DNA from: CAYLZW01 sp964388085
GTDB taxonomy: Bacteria; Myxococcota; UBA727; CAYLZW01
Length of the DNA: 6,731 nt
Direction: 5' to 3'
Assembly (NCBI GenBank): GCA_964388085.1
Contig: CAYLZW010000305.1
Coordinates: 1 to 6,731 of the forward strand
Shown piece by piece: positions 1 to 6,464 of this stretch. The notes beneath the pieces are model-generated. The model was given only the letters and a program-made list of their open reading frames with translations, did no database searches and was not told the origin of the DNA. Made by a program: the position numbers and the translations under genes. How positions within the stretch are numbered: position 1 is the stretch's first letter; every line of letters begins with the position of its first letter.

Positions 1-327
1 GTCGTCGTCGTAGACGAACTTGATGCCCATGCCGCGCTCCTCCACCTCGGGGCGCTGCTGCTCCCCCTCGGAGTTGATCCACGCCACGCGGCCGCGGATC
101 TCGAAGGGCTTCTCCATCGCGGGGATGGCGAGCTTGAAGACGAACTCGGTGCCAACCTTCAGGGGTCGCTCGGTCTTGATGAACGTACCCCCCTTCGAGA
201 TGTTCTTCGTGTAGTCGCTGAAGAACGTGTTCATCTTCTTGTATTCGACCTTCAGCTCGATGGGCGCGCGCGGGTGTTGGCGCCCTTCGCTGCCCGACGC
301 GTCGCTCTTCTCGTCCGGCTCGCTCAT
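1..327 (-). CDS. PilZ-domain protein, N-terminal part (3' end outside window)
   Basis: Likely a cytoplasmic c-di-GMP-responsive adaptor. Translation from the ATG at 327-325 gives 109 codons that run open off the left edge. After an acidic leader of about 15 residues comes the RxxxR motif (R16, R20, in RQHPR), then the second PilZ signature (D/N)xSxxG as N42-I-S44-K-G-G47, followed by beta-strand-rich sequence ending ...RGMGIKFVYDDD. Both motifs are the known ligand-contacting elements of PilZ domains, so nucleotide binding is plausible. The short leader and the KNISKGG form resemble the single-domain PilZ paralogues (TIGR02266 type) that are numerous in Myxococcus; that subfamily placement is from memory. 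Such proteins are often about 110-130 residues, so only a small part is probably missing. A GAGG ribosome-binding site lies 8 nt upstream of the ATG (336-339 on the complement). The gene is divergent from the membrane peptidase gene. The target process (motility, polarity, polysaccharide) cannot be read from the sequence. Confidence 0.9.
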   Translation of the reverse strand, partial: MSEPDEKSDASGSEGRQHPRAPIELKVEYKKMNTFFSDYTKNISKGGTFIKTERPLKVGTEFVFKLAIPAMEKPFEIRGRVAWINSEGEQQRPEVEERGMGIKFVYDDD

Positions 328-356
328 GCGAAATGCCTCACTCTCGTAGAGCACTG

Positions 357-381
357 ATGTGCATCGAAGCTATGTCATCGA
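357..381. repeat. Imperfect direct repeat ATGT(G)CATCGA, possible operator
   Basis: ATGTGCATCGA at 357-367 is followed, after AGCT, by ATGTCATCGA at 372-381. The copies differ by one inserted G and start 15 nt apart. The first copy also contains a small dyad, GATG-TG-CATC (356-365). The repeat sits 30-54 bases upstream of the PilZ start codon, where a promoter or operator would be expected. It is short enough to be chance, and no known regulator site is recognised. Confidence 0.3.
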
Positions 382-470
382 CCCCGGTGCGCGCCAATGT
401 CCGCTCGTTTGTCTCTGGCGCCGGCGGCGGACCATGAGCCTTCCTGGATGACGTGGGTGGAAACGACGTT

Positions 471-474
471 AGGA
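471..474 (+). promoter_or_regulatory. Ribosome-binding site favouring the start at 483
   Basis: AGGA at 471-474 ends 8 nt before the ATG at 483, a good Shine-Dalgarno spacing. The competing in-frame starts are GTG at 453 and ATG at 474. Neither has an equally well-placed purine run: a GGTGGA lies about 11 nt before 474, and only TGGA precedes 453. This tips the choice to 483, but the ATG at 474, three codons upstream, remains possible. Confidence 0.4.
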
Positions 475-482
475 TGCGCCGC

Positions 483-2903
483 ATGCAGCGCGGACGGCGC
501 TTTGATTTCCCCCTGGCAAGTCCCCTCGCCTTCGCCGCCGTGACGGTGACGGCGCTGTTGGCTGCGGCGTTCCCGCTCACGGGCTCGCCCGGCCCGGAGG
601 CGGCGCAGTTGTTGTCCGCCGTGGGCGGCCCGACGCTGCTGCTCGCGGGCGCGGCGCGCGGCGCCAAGCGGCACGATCGCGGCTTCTTCGGCGACCTGCT
701 GAACCAGTCCCTGCTCGTCGCTGCCTGCATGATCTCGTTCGCCACCGTCGTGACCCTCGCGAGCTGGGGAAACCCGAGCTGCGCGCCGGGGCGCGGCTAC
801 CTGCCGTTCGTGTTCCTGTCCTTGCCGGTGCTGTGCCTCGACGGCGCCATCGGGCTCTGGATCGGCCGGCTCACCGGCGGACTGCGCCTCGCGTTGCTCG
901 CGAGCCTCGCGTTCCTCGTCGGCTACGTCGCGTGGGCCGCCGTCGACTGGTACGTCGACCCCTCCTTCCGCGTGCTGACGCACCTCCTGGTGCTCATCGA
1001 GGGCGACCTCATCGCCGGCCGCGACGTCTCACCCACCGGCGTCGCCTACCGCATGGCGACGCTGTTGTTCGCCGGGGGCCTGTCCGCCTGGGGCATGGCG
1101 ACGTTCCCGCGCAGCAAGCGAGCGCCTGGACTCGGCGGCGGCGTCAGCTCCCCGACCGCGCTCATCGCCGGCGCCGTCGTGCTCGTGCTGGTCGGCGCCG
1201 TGGTGCACCTAAAGGCCGCCGACGCGCTCGACCCCGATCGCGGCGATCTCGAGGAGACCTACACGCTCGAGAAGAAGCGCGGCGCCCTCGTCGTGCACGC
1301 GGATCCCGCCGTCACCACGGTGCGCGAGGTGGACGCCATCCTCGCCGAGGGCGACCTCTGGCTCACGCGCCTCGCCAAGCGAATGGGCGTCACGCCCGAC
1401 GAGGAGGTGCACATCTTCTTGCACGCCTCCTCGGCCGCCATGGGCGCGTGGACGGGCGCCGAGAACGTCCACTTCGCGCTGCCCGAGCGAAACGAGCTGC
1501 ACATCAGCGGCGCCGAGGTGCCCCACCCGACGCTCGGACACGAGCTCGCGCACGTGCTCGGCCGCGAGCTCGCCGACAGCTTCCTCGGCGTACCGACGAG
1601 CTTCGGCATCCCGAACACCGGGCTCATCGAGGGCCTCGCCATGGCGATGACCCCGGAGCTCGAGGCCGGCTACGGACTGACGCTGCGCGAGCAGGCGGCG
1701 GCCCTCGAGCAGGCCAAGCTCGCGCCGCCGGTGGAGGAGCTGTTCGACGAGCACTTCTCGTTCTTCGGCTTCTGGCGCCACTCGCCCGGAAACTCGTACA
1801 CGATCGCGGGCGCCCTCGTGGAGGCGCTCGCGGCGGCGACCGGACAGGAGGGCATCGCGCGGATGTACGAGGAGGGAACGCTGCGGGCAGCGTTCGACTC
1901 CGACGGCGCGCTGGCCTCGTTCCTCGCCGAGCACACGCAGTCGCTGCGGCGCGCGGAGCTGCCGAAGGACGCCATCCCGTTCGTGAAGCGGAGCACCCTC
2001 GCGCGCCCGTCCATCCTCTCGGAGACCTGCGATCCCGAGGCCGCCAGCATCGCCGAGGCCGTCCGCTCAGCGGCTCGCGCGGGAGACTTCGACACCGCCG
2101 AGGCGCTCGCGGCGGAGGCGGAGGGAGATCTCTCGAGCGGCACCCTGCTCGCCCTCGCGCGCGCCGCGTCCGACGTCCAGAGACCCGCGCGCGCGCTCCA
2201 GTACCTCCTGCGACGCAGCGAGGCGCCCGACACCGACGCAGCCCGCGAGCGCGCCATCCGCCTCGACACGGCCGCTGACGCGCTCTGGCGAGCCGGTCGC
2301 CAACGGGAGGCCGCGGTGACCTGGGCTCGCGTGGACACGGCCGTGATGCCTGTGTGGCGCCAACGGATGGTGTCGGCCAAAGAGCTGCTCTCCGAGGCTG
2401 CCATCGCGCGTCCGAGCGATCGCGAGCTCGCGCTCGCCGGCCTCGACCTGCTGCTCTCGTCGGGCGAGACGAACGATCTGGTACCGCAGGTGGCGCGCAT
2501 CGCCGGCCTGCTCGGCCGCGCGGACGCAGGAGGGAGCTCCGAGTCGGACCGCGTGGTGACCTTCGCGCGCTACCTCCTCGTGCTCCAGTACCTGCAGCGC
2601 GGCGCGCTCGACGCGGGCCTCGAGCTCGCGCTGCGGGTCTGGGACGAGCGGGACGCGCTCGACCTGCCCTTCGAGCAGAACCTGCTCGGCGCCATCGCCG
2701 TCGGCCACGCTCGCCGGGGTGACGCGGCCATCGCGAAGGTCGGCTTCGAGTCCCTCGCCGGCACTCTCGAGCGCGCCGCTGACCGCGTGCGCATGAACGA
2801 TCGAGCCGAGCGCGTCGGTCGCATGATGCTCGCGGACGACGCCGACCCCGAGAAGGCGGGCGATCGCTGGCTGCTCGGCCTGTCCCGCTCGGGTGCTCTA
2901 TAG
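483..2903 (+). CDS. Seven-TM membrane protein with gluzincin (peptidase MA-like) zinc peptidase domain and TPR-like tail
   Basis: Probably a membrane-anchored zinc metallopeptidase of 806 residues; substrate unknown. Hydrophobic segments lie near residues 11-30, 41-58, 76-94, 106-128, 134-154, 188-207 and 226-243, so with the N-terminus inside the catalytic domain would face outside. The domain spans about 265-475. It contains HELAH (H353, E354, H357) and, 25 residues on, the third-ligand region GLIEGLA with E383. It continues with a NSYTIAGALVEAL segment (about 437-449) like the post-active-site helix of peptidase MA-like (M1-related, gluzincin) enzymes. All expected zinc ligands and the catalytic Glu are present, so it looks active. 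Residues from about 515 are Ala/Arg/Leu-rich helices resembling degenerate TPRs. In-frame starts at 453 (GTG) and 474 (ATG) would add 10 or 3 residues. The next gene begins 66 nt after the TAG and may be co-transcribed. Confidence 0.8.
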   Translation: MQRGRRFDFPLASPLAFAAVTVTALLAAAFPLTGSPGPEAAQLLSAVGGPTLLLAGAARGAKRHDRGFFGDLLNQSLLVAACMISFATVVTLASWGNPSCAPGRGYLPFVFLSLPVLCLDGAIGLWIGRLTGGLRLALLASLAFLVGYVAWAAVDWYVDPSFRVLTHLLVLIEGDLIAGRDVSPTGVAYRMATLLFAGGLSAWGMATFPRSKRAPGLGGGVSSPTALIAGAVVLVLVGAVVHLKAADALDPDRGDLEETYTLEKKRGALVVHADPAVTTVREVDAILAEGDLWLTRLAKRMGVTPDEEVHIFLHASSAAMGAWTGAENVHFALPERNELHISGAEVPHPTLGHELAHVLGRELADSFLGVPTSFGIPNTGLIEGLAMAMTPELEAGYGLTLREQAAALEQAKLAPPVEELFDEHFSFFGFWRHSPGNSYTIAGALVEALAAATGQEGIARMYEEGTLRAAFDSDGALASFLAEHTQSLRRAELPKDAIPFVKRSTLARPSILSETCDPEAASIAEAVRSAARAGDFDTAEALAAEAEGDLSSGTLLALARAASDVQRPARALQYLLRRSEAPDTDAARERAIRLDTAADALWRAGRQREAAVTWARVDTAVMPVWRQRMVSAKELLSEAAIARPSDRELALAGLDLLLSSGETNDLVPQVARIAGLLGRADAGGSSESDRVVTFARYLLVLQYLQRGALDAGLELALRVWDERDALDLPFEQNLLGAIAVGHARRGDAAIAKVGFESLAGTLERAADRVRMNDRAERVGRMMLADDADPEKAGDRWLLGLSRSGAL

Positions 2904-2969
2904 TGGACGCTCTCGTCGCCCGCGCGGCGGCCCTACGCCGCGGCCTGTGACGCGAAGAACGAGCGGCGC

Positions 2970-3632
2970 ATGATCGAGTACGAGCTCAAGGTCGACGACG
3001 GGAGCGAGCACGTCTTCGCGGTCGATCCCTGCCGCCGGCTGCCCCTCGTCGACGAGAGCCAGGCCCCCGAGTGGACGCGCCTCGCCTACCAGCGCTGCGG
3101 CGGCTGTCCGCTCGACGACAGCGAGCACGAGCGCTGCCCCGCGGCCGTCGACGCCTCGGAGATCCTCGAGCGCTTCAAGGGCGTCATGAGCTACGCGCGC
3201 GTGGACGTGTCCGTGCGCGCGGGCGAGCGCACCATCGTGCAGAACGTCGACGTGCAGACGGCGCTCCACTCGCTGCTCGGCCTCGTGATGGCGACGAGCG
3301 GCTGCCCGATCCTCGCGCGCATGCGTCCGCTCGCGCACCATCACCTCCCCTTCGCCAGCAAGGAGGAGACGGTCTTCCGCGCGGCGGGCGCGTACCTGCT
3401 CGGCCAACACTTCGTCGCGCGCGACGGCGGCGAGCCCGACTTCCAGCTCGAGGGCCTGAAGCGCCTCTACAAGGATCTGCAGGAGGTGAACCGCGCGTTC
3501 ACCGAGCGCATCCGCGCCGCCGCCGTGCGGGACGCCAACCTGAACGCCGTGGTGCTGCTGTTCTCGCTCTCGGTGCTGGTCTCGTTCACGCTCGACGATC
3601 TCGTCCAAATACGCGAGATGTATAGCCTTTAG
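2970..3632 (+). CDS. Cys/His-containing conserved hypothetical protein, DUF6901-like
   Basis: A 220-residue protein of unknown function, resembling from memory the uncharacterised DUF6901 family; I cannot confirm this by search. It opens with a beta-rich segment (MIEYELKVDDGSEHVFAVD). A cysteine cluster follows, C43-x2-C46-P-x9-C56-P. The centre is strongly family-like: QTALHSLLGLVMATSGC with C112-P, then H123-H124-H125, L-P-F and E132-E133. After that come helices with the pattern DANLNAVVLLF near 181-191. Clustered Cys, His and acidic residues suggest a bound metal or cofactor, which is inference. There is no signal peptide or clear membrane span; the hydrophobic stretch near 185-198 is short and more like a buried helix. 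ATG 2970 is the first possible start after the upstream TAG in this frame. Its Shine-Dalgarno is weak (GAGCGG just upstream), which fits translational coupling or operon expression with the peptidase gene 66 nt upstream. Confidence 0.8.
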   Translation: MIEYELKVDDGSEHVFAVDPCRRLPLVDESQAPEWTRLAYQRCGGCPLDDSEHERCPAAVDASEILERFKGVMSYARVDVSVRAGERTIVQNVDVQTALHSLLGLVMATSGCPILARMRPLAHHHLPFASKEETVFRAAGAYLLGQHFVARDGGEPDFQLEGLKRLYKDLQEVNRAFTERIRAAAVRDANLNAVVLLFSLSVLVSFTLDDLVQIREMYSL

Positions 3633-3642
3633 CCGTGTCTCG

Positions 3643-3672
3643 CGGCGCCTCGCGCGCGCTCGCGGCGCGCCG
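3643..3672 (+). terminator. GC-rich inverted repeat after the DUF6901-like gene, possible terminator
   Basis: CGGCGC at 3643-3648 pairs with GCGCCG at 3667-3672, and CGCG at 3651-3654 can pair with CGCG at 3661-3664 inside the loop. It begins 10 nt after the upstream stop codon. There is no T-tract, so this is not a canonical intrinsic terminator, and GC-rich DNA forms such stems easily by chance. It could weaken read-through into the downstream gene. Confidence 0.2.
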
Positions 3673-3708
3673 GGAATCGCCGCCAGAATCGGCCCCTGCG
3701 CGCTAGAA

Positions 3709-3730
3709 GGGGGGTCACCTACCCCCCCCC
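3709..3730 (+). repeat. G6/C9 inverted repeat in the leader of the 895-residue gene
   Basis: GGGGGGT (3709-3715) and ACCCCCC (3721-3727) form a perfect 7-bp stem with a five-base loop, CACCT. The C run is nine long (3722-3730). It ends 24 nt before the Shine-Dalgarno of the downstream gene, so it lies in the promoter or 5' leader. It may act as a hairpin, a terminator-like pause or a slippage site; none of these is demonstrated. Confidence 0.5.
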
Positions 3731-3754
3731 TTCGCCGACCGACCGAGCGACGCC

Positions 3755-3759
3755 AGGAG
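3755..3759 (+). promoter_or_regulatory. Ribosome-binding site of the 895-residue gene
   Basis: AGGAG at 3755-3759 ends 5 nt before the ATG at 3765. Reading the same frame upstream to the TAG at 3630-3632 finds no ATG, GTG or TTG, so this start is secure and no longer N-terminus with a hidden signal peptide exists. Confidence 0.75.
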
Positions 3760-3764
3760 CCCTC

Positions 3765-6452
3765 ATGCCCATCACGCCCGCCCACCTGCGCAACCTCGCC
3801 GTGACGCTCGCCAATGACGGGGTTTTCTCGCGCTCCGACGTGAACCAGCTCATCGACGCCACGCTCGAGGACGGCGCTCTCTCGGGCGAAGAGAAGGCCG
3901 AGCTCGAGAGCATCCTGACGAGCTTCTCGGATCGCATCGACAGCGGCGCCACGCGGACCCGGCTGCAGGCGTTCGTCGACAGCCAGGACGACGGCATCCG
4001 CGCGCTCGCGCGCGCGCTCGAGAAGGACGACGGCGTCATCGACGCGGCCGAAGCACAGAAGATCCTCGACCTGGTGGGCGAGGACGGCAAGGTCTCGAAC
4101 GAGGAGCGCTTCTCTCTCGCGGCGCTGCTCCTCGGCGCCGCTTTGTCGGCGGACGCGCGCGCGCGCTTGCAGAGCGTCTCCGGCGGCCTCATCGAGGTGA
4201 AGGCGGCGCCGCGGCTCCCGATCCCGGACAACGACGCGCGCGGCGTGACGTCGTCGCTGACCGTCGCCGCTAGCGGCGAGGTGGAGTCCCTCGAGATCGA
4301 CGTGCAGCTCAAGCACACCTGGAAGGGTGACCTCACCGTGAAGCTCGTCGGGCCCGACGGCACGAGCGTGCTGCTGCACGACCGGGCCGGTCGCTCGACG
4401 GATGATCTGCGCGGCACCTTCCCGACGACGCTCGCGCCGGCCGGCTCCCTCGACGCGCTGAAGGGCAAGAGCGTGAGCGGCGAGTGGAAGCTCGTCGTCA
4501 GCGACAGCGCCGGTCAGGACGTGGGCGAGCTCGAGTCCTGGGCGCTGCGCGTGAAGACGACGGCGACGGGCGGCGCCACGGGGAACGCGAAGCCGCTCGA
4601 CCCGGCCGGCAACCACCGCCCCGTGTTCCTCTCGGCCGAGGGCTGGTTCGTCGAGAGCGCCGGCGGCTCGGTGCCCGCCAACGACGTCGATCTCGGTGAC
4701 GGCCTGTTCCGCATGGCGCAGCTCGTCGACGACATGTCGGAGAACCCGCTGGCGCGCGCGGCGCTGTCTTTGGCCGAGCGCCGCACGGTCCACGACAACC
4801 TCGAAGCCGCGCTCGCGAAGGTGCCCGCGTCCGGGCCTGTCCCGGCCGGCCTCGACGACGTGCAGGCGAAGCAGCTGCGCTCGAGCGCGGCGACGGTGCT
4901 GCTCTCGCTGCTCGAGGCCACCGGCAACAGCGGCGCCGAGCGCGAGCTGAAGGAAGAGCTGTTCGGCAGCTACGTGCGCACGCTCAAGGCCGAGACGAAC
5001 CCCGTGCTGAGAGACTCGATGATCTGGCAGGTGGCGCGCATCGCGGACACGTTGCCCCCGGGCATCAGGGCGACCGCCAAGGACCTCGTGCAGGAGATCG
5101 CGCCGCTCTCGCCGCCCTACGACGAGTGGTTCGCGAACGGCAACGACACGCTGAACATCGCCTGGAAGACCGGCCCCGACCCGGAGTTCTATCCGGGCAC
5201 CGTCGAGCTGCTGAAGGCGCGCGGCTTCACCGCCGAGGGCGCCGAGCGCAGCCGCGGCCCGGCCATCTACCAGAAGACCATGACGAACGACGACGGCGTG
5301 GAGACGAAGGTGCGCGTGCACCTGTCGATCAGCCGCGACAACGTGTTCGACGAGATGGCGGACCCGTCGTTCCACATCGTCGGCTACGACGGGCACTCGG
5401 ACATCGGCCGCAACATCCCGCAGTCGCTGCGACGATCGCCCGCGCCCGACGGAAAGAAGCTGATCTTCTACGGGCTGTGCGCCGGCAAGGACGCGCTCTC
5501 CCTCGTGCGCGAGCGCTACCCCGACGCCCAGCTCCTGACGACGTTCAACTCGAGCTACTTCAACACCGCCGACCGAAACGGCGCCAAGGTGATGACCCGC
5601 TCGGAGAACTTCAACGTGCTCATGGAGCTCGTCGAGGGCGCCAGCGAGCGCCGCGGCTGGGACAGCATCAACGACGACATCCGTGACGACGCCGTGCTCT
5701 TCCCCTACCACCACCCGATGGCGGGCGGCACGAACTACATCTCGCCCATCCACACGGCCATCCGCCGCAAGGTGCTCGACACCGACCACGACGGGCAAGC
5801 CGACTACCTCGACAAGCTCGTCAACTTCGACACCTTCAAGGTGACGACGGACACCGCCCGCGAGTTCACGGCCATCGCGCCCACGCACCCGGCGGAGAAG
5901 CTCGACGGCACGGTGCCGCACCTCGCGGCGCAGGCCCTCAACACGGCCACCGGCTACAACACGACGACGCAGGCCTACAAGAAGCAGAACGTCCTCGCGG
6001 ACGGCTACTTCGCGCCCGCGGCCGGCGAGACGCGCATCGTCAAGTTCGAGCGCGACGAGGTAGACGGCCAGCGCGTCATGCGCATGCAGGTGAACGCCAA
6101 CTACGCGCACATGTCCGTCGAGGGCCTGCGCGCCGCGGCGCAGTACCAGTTCGTCCAAGACATGGACTCCTCGCTGTCCGTCGTCGACAAGAAGCTGATG
6201 GGCCTCGTGTTCGCGGCCTTCAGCATCATCTACGACGAGCAGTACTATTCGCGCGACACGCAGATCTGGAGCGGGCTCTTGAAGGCGTACAACCTGCCGT
6301 CGGACCTGCCCTTCCACCCGCTCAAGTCGCTGCTCGACGCCGAGCACCACGACTACTCGGGCAACCTGCAGCACATCCGCGCGTGGAAAGAGAGCATCCC
6401 GGCGGCCTCGCTGGCGCTGCTCGAGCGGGACGACGTCGGCGTGACCGGCTGA
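3765..6452 (+). CDS. P/Homo B-domain protein with putative clan CD (caspase/gingipain-like) cysteine peptidase region
   Basis: An 895-residue multidomain protein with no known name. Residues 8-136 are two tandem copies (about 71-residue period) of a helical unit with two DG loops each (G19, G37; G90, G108), reminiscent of TerB-like or EF-hand-like helices. Residues 150-265 are a clear P/Homo B domain: HTWKGDLTVKL, GPDGT, then SGEWKLVVSD and LESWALRV. Residues 282-455 are a helical linker. From about 460 to 645 the sequence alternates strands and helices: SFHIVGYDGH with H544, a short helix, KKLIFYGLCAG with C572, a helix, then AQLLTTFNSSYF. This is the order and context of the His/Cys dyad in clan CD peptidases; the 28-residue H-to-C spacing is short for the clan. 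D672-x-D674-x-D676-G, D680, D683 form an EF-hand/dockerin-type loop. The C-terminal 200 residues are unrecognised. There is no signal peptide or membrane span. The P domain is solid; peptidase activity is inference. Confidence 0.8.
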   Translation: MPITPAHLRNLAVTLANDGVFSRSDVNQLIDATLEDGALSGEEKAELESILTSFSDRIDSGATRTRLQAFVDSQDDGIRALARALEKDDGVIDAAEAQKILDLVGEDGKVSNEERFSLAALLLGAALSADARARLQSVSGGLIEVKAAPRLPIPDNDARGVTSSLTVAASGEVESLEIDVQLKHTWKGDLTVKLVGPDGTSVLLHDRAGRSTDDLRGTFPTTLAPAGSLDALKGKSVSGEWKLVVSDSAGQDVGELESWALRVKTTATGGATGNAKPLDPAGNHRPVFLSAEGWFVESAGGSVPANDVDLGDGLFRMAQLVDDMSENPLARAALSLAERRTVHDNLEAALAKVPASGPVPAGLDDVQAKQLRSSAATVLLSLLEATGNSGAERELKEELFGSYVRTLKAETNPVLRDSMIWQVARIADTLPPGIRATAKDLVQEIAPLSPPYDEWFANGNDTLNIAWKTGPDPEFYPGTVELLKARGFTAEGAERSRGPAIYQKTMTNDDGVETKVRVHLSISRDNVFDEMADPSFHIVGYDGHSDIGRNIPQSLRRSPAPDGKKLIFYGLCAGKDALSLVRERYPDAQLLTTFNSSYFNTADRNGAKVMTRSENFNVLMELVEGASERRGWDSINDDIRDDAVLFPYHHPMAGGTNYISPIHTAIRRKVLDTDHDGQADYLDKLVNFDTFKVTTDTAREFTAIAPTHPAEKLDGTVPHLAAQALNTATGYNTTTQAYKKQNVLADGYFAPAAGETRIVKFERDEVDGQRVMRMQVNANYAHMSVEGLRAAAQYQFVQDMDSSLSVVDKKLMGLVFAAFSIIYDEQYYSRDTQIWSGLLKAYNLPSDLPFHPLKSLLDAEHHDYSGNLQHIRAWKESIPAASLALLERDDVGVTG

Positions 6453-6464
6453 GACCACGCGGGC

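Larger units (their letters stand above)
328..482. promoter_or_regulatory. Divergent intergenic region between PilZ and membrane peptidase genes
   Basis: This 155-base spacer must hold the promoter for the leftward PilZ gene and probably one for the rightward peptidase gene. The part next to the PilZ start (about 330-380) is visibly less GC-rich than the rest of the window. It carries an imperfect direct repeat, annotated separately. I cannot pick out convincing -35/-10 boxes on either strand, so the regulatory call rests on position and composition only. Confidence 0.4.

Noticed and set aside
20..214. A 64-codon plus-strand frame at the left edge
   Set aside because: It lies opposite the PilZ coding region, whose motifs (RQHPR, NISKGG) are unmistakable.
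833..2278. A plus-strand 481-codon frame inside the membrane peptidase gene
   Set aside because: The product is almost entirely Arg, Ala, Gly and Pro, the typical out-of-frame shadow of a GC-rich gene, and the overlapped frame encodes membrane helices and a zinc site.
1209..2500. Antisense frames opposite the peptidase domain
   Set aside because: Compositionally biased, with no motif or plausible ribosome-binding site, and opposite a well-supported coding sequence.
2901..3632. Amber codons as pyrrolysine or programmed read-through sites
   Set aside because: Each downstream gene has its own ATG. The last has a good Shine-Dalgarno, and the upstream products end naturally. No read-through stem-loop is evident and pyrrolysine machinery is not expected in this type of organism.
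3664..3671. GGCGCGCC palindrome as a specific protein-binding site
   Set aside because: An eight-base all-G/C palindrome is expected by chance in sequence this GC-rich and sits within a longer low-complexity GC stretch.
2898..6458. A minus-strand open frame of 1186 codons opposite the DUF6901-like and P-domain genes
   Set aside because: Its translation is low-complexity Arg/Val/Leu/Glu-rich text with no domain, and it mirrors codon bias of the plus-strand genes, whose products contain recognisable motifs. High GC makes such antisense frames common.
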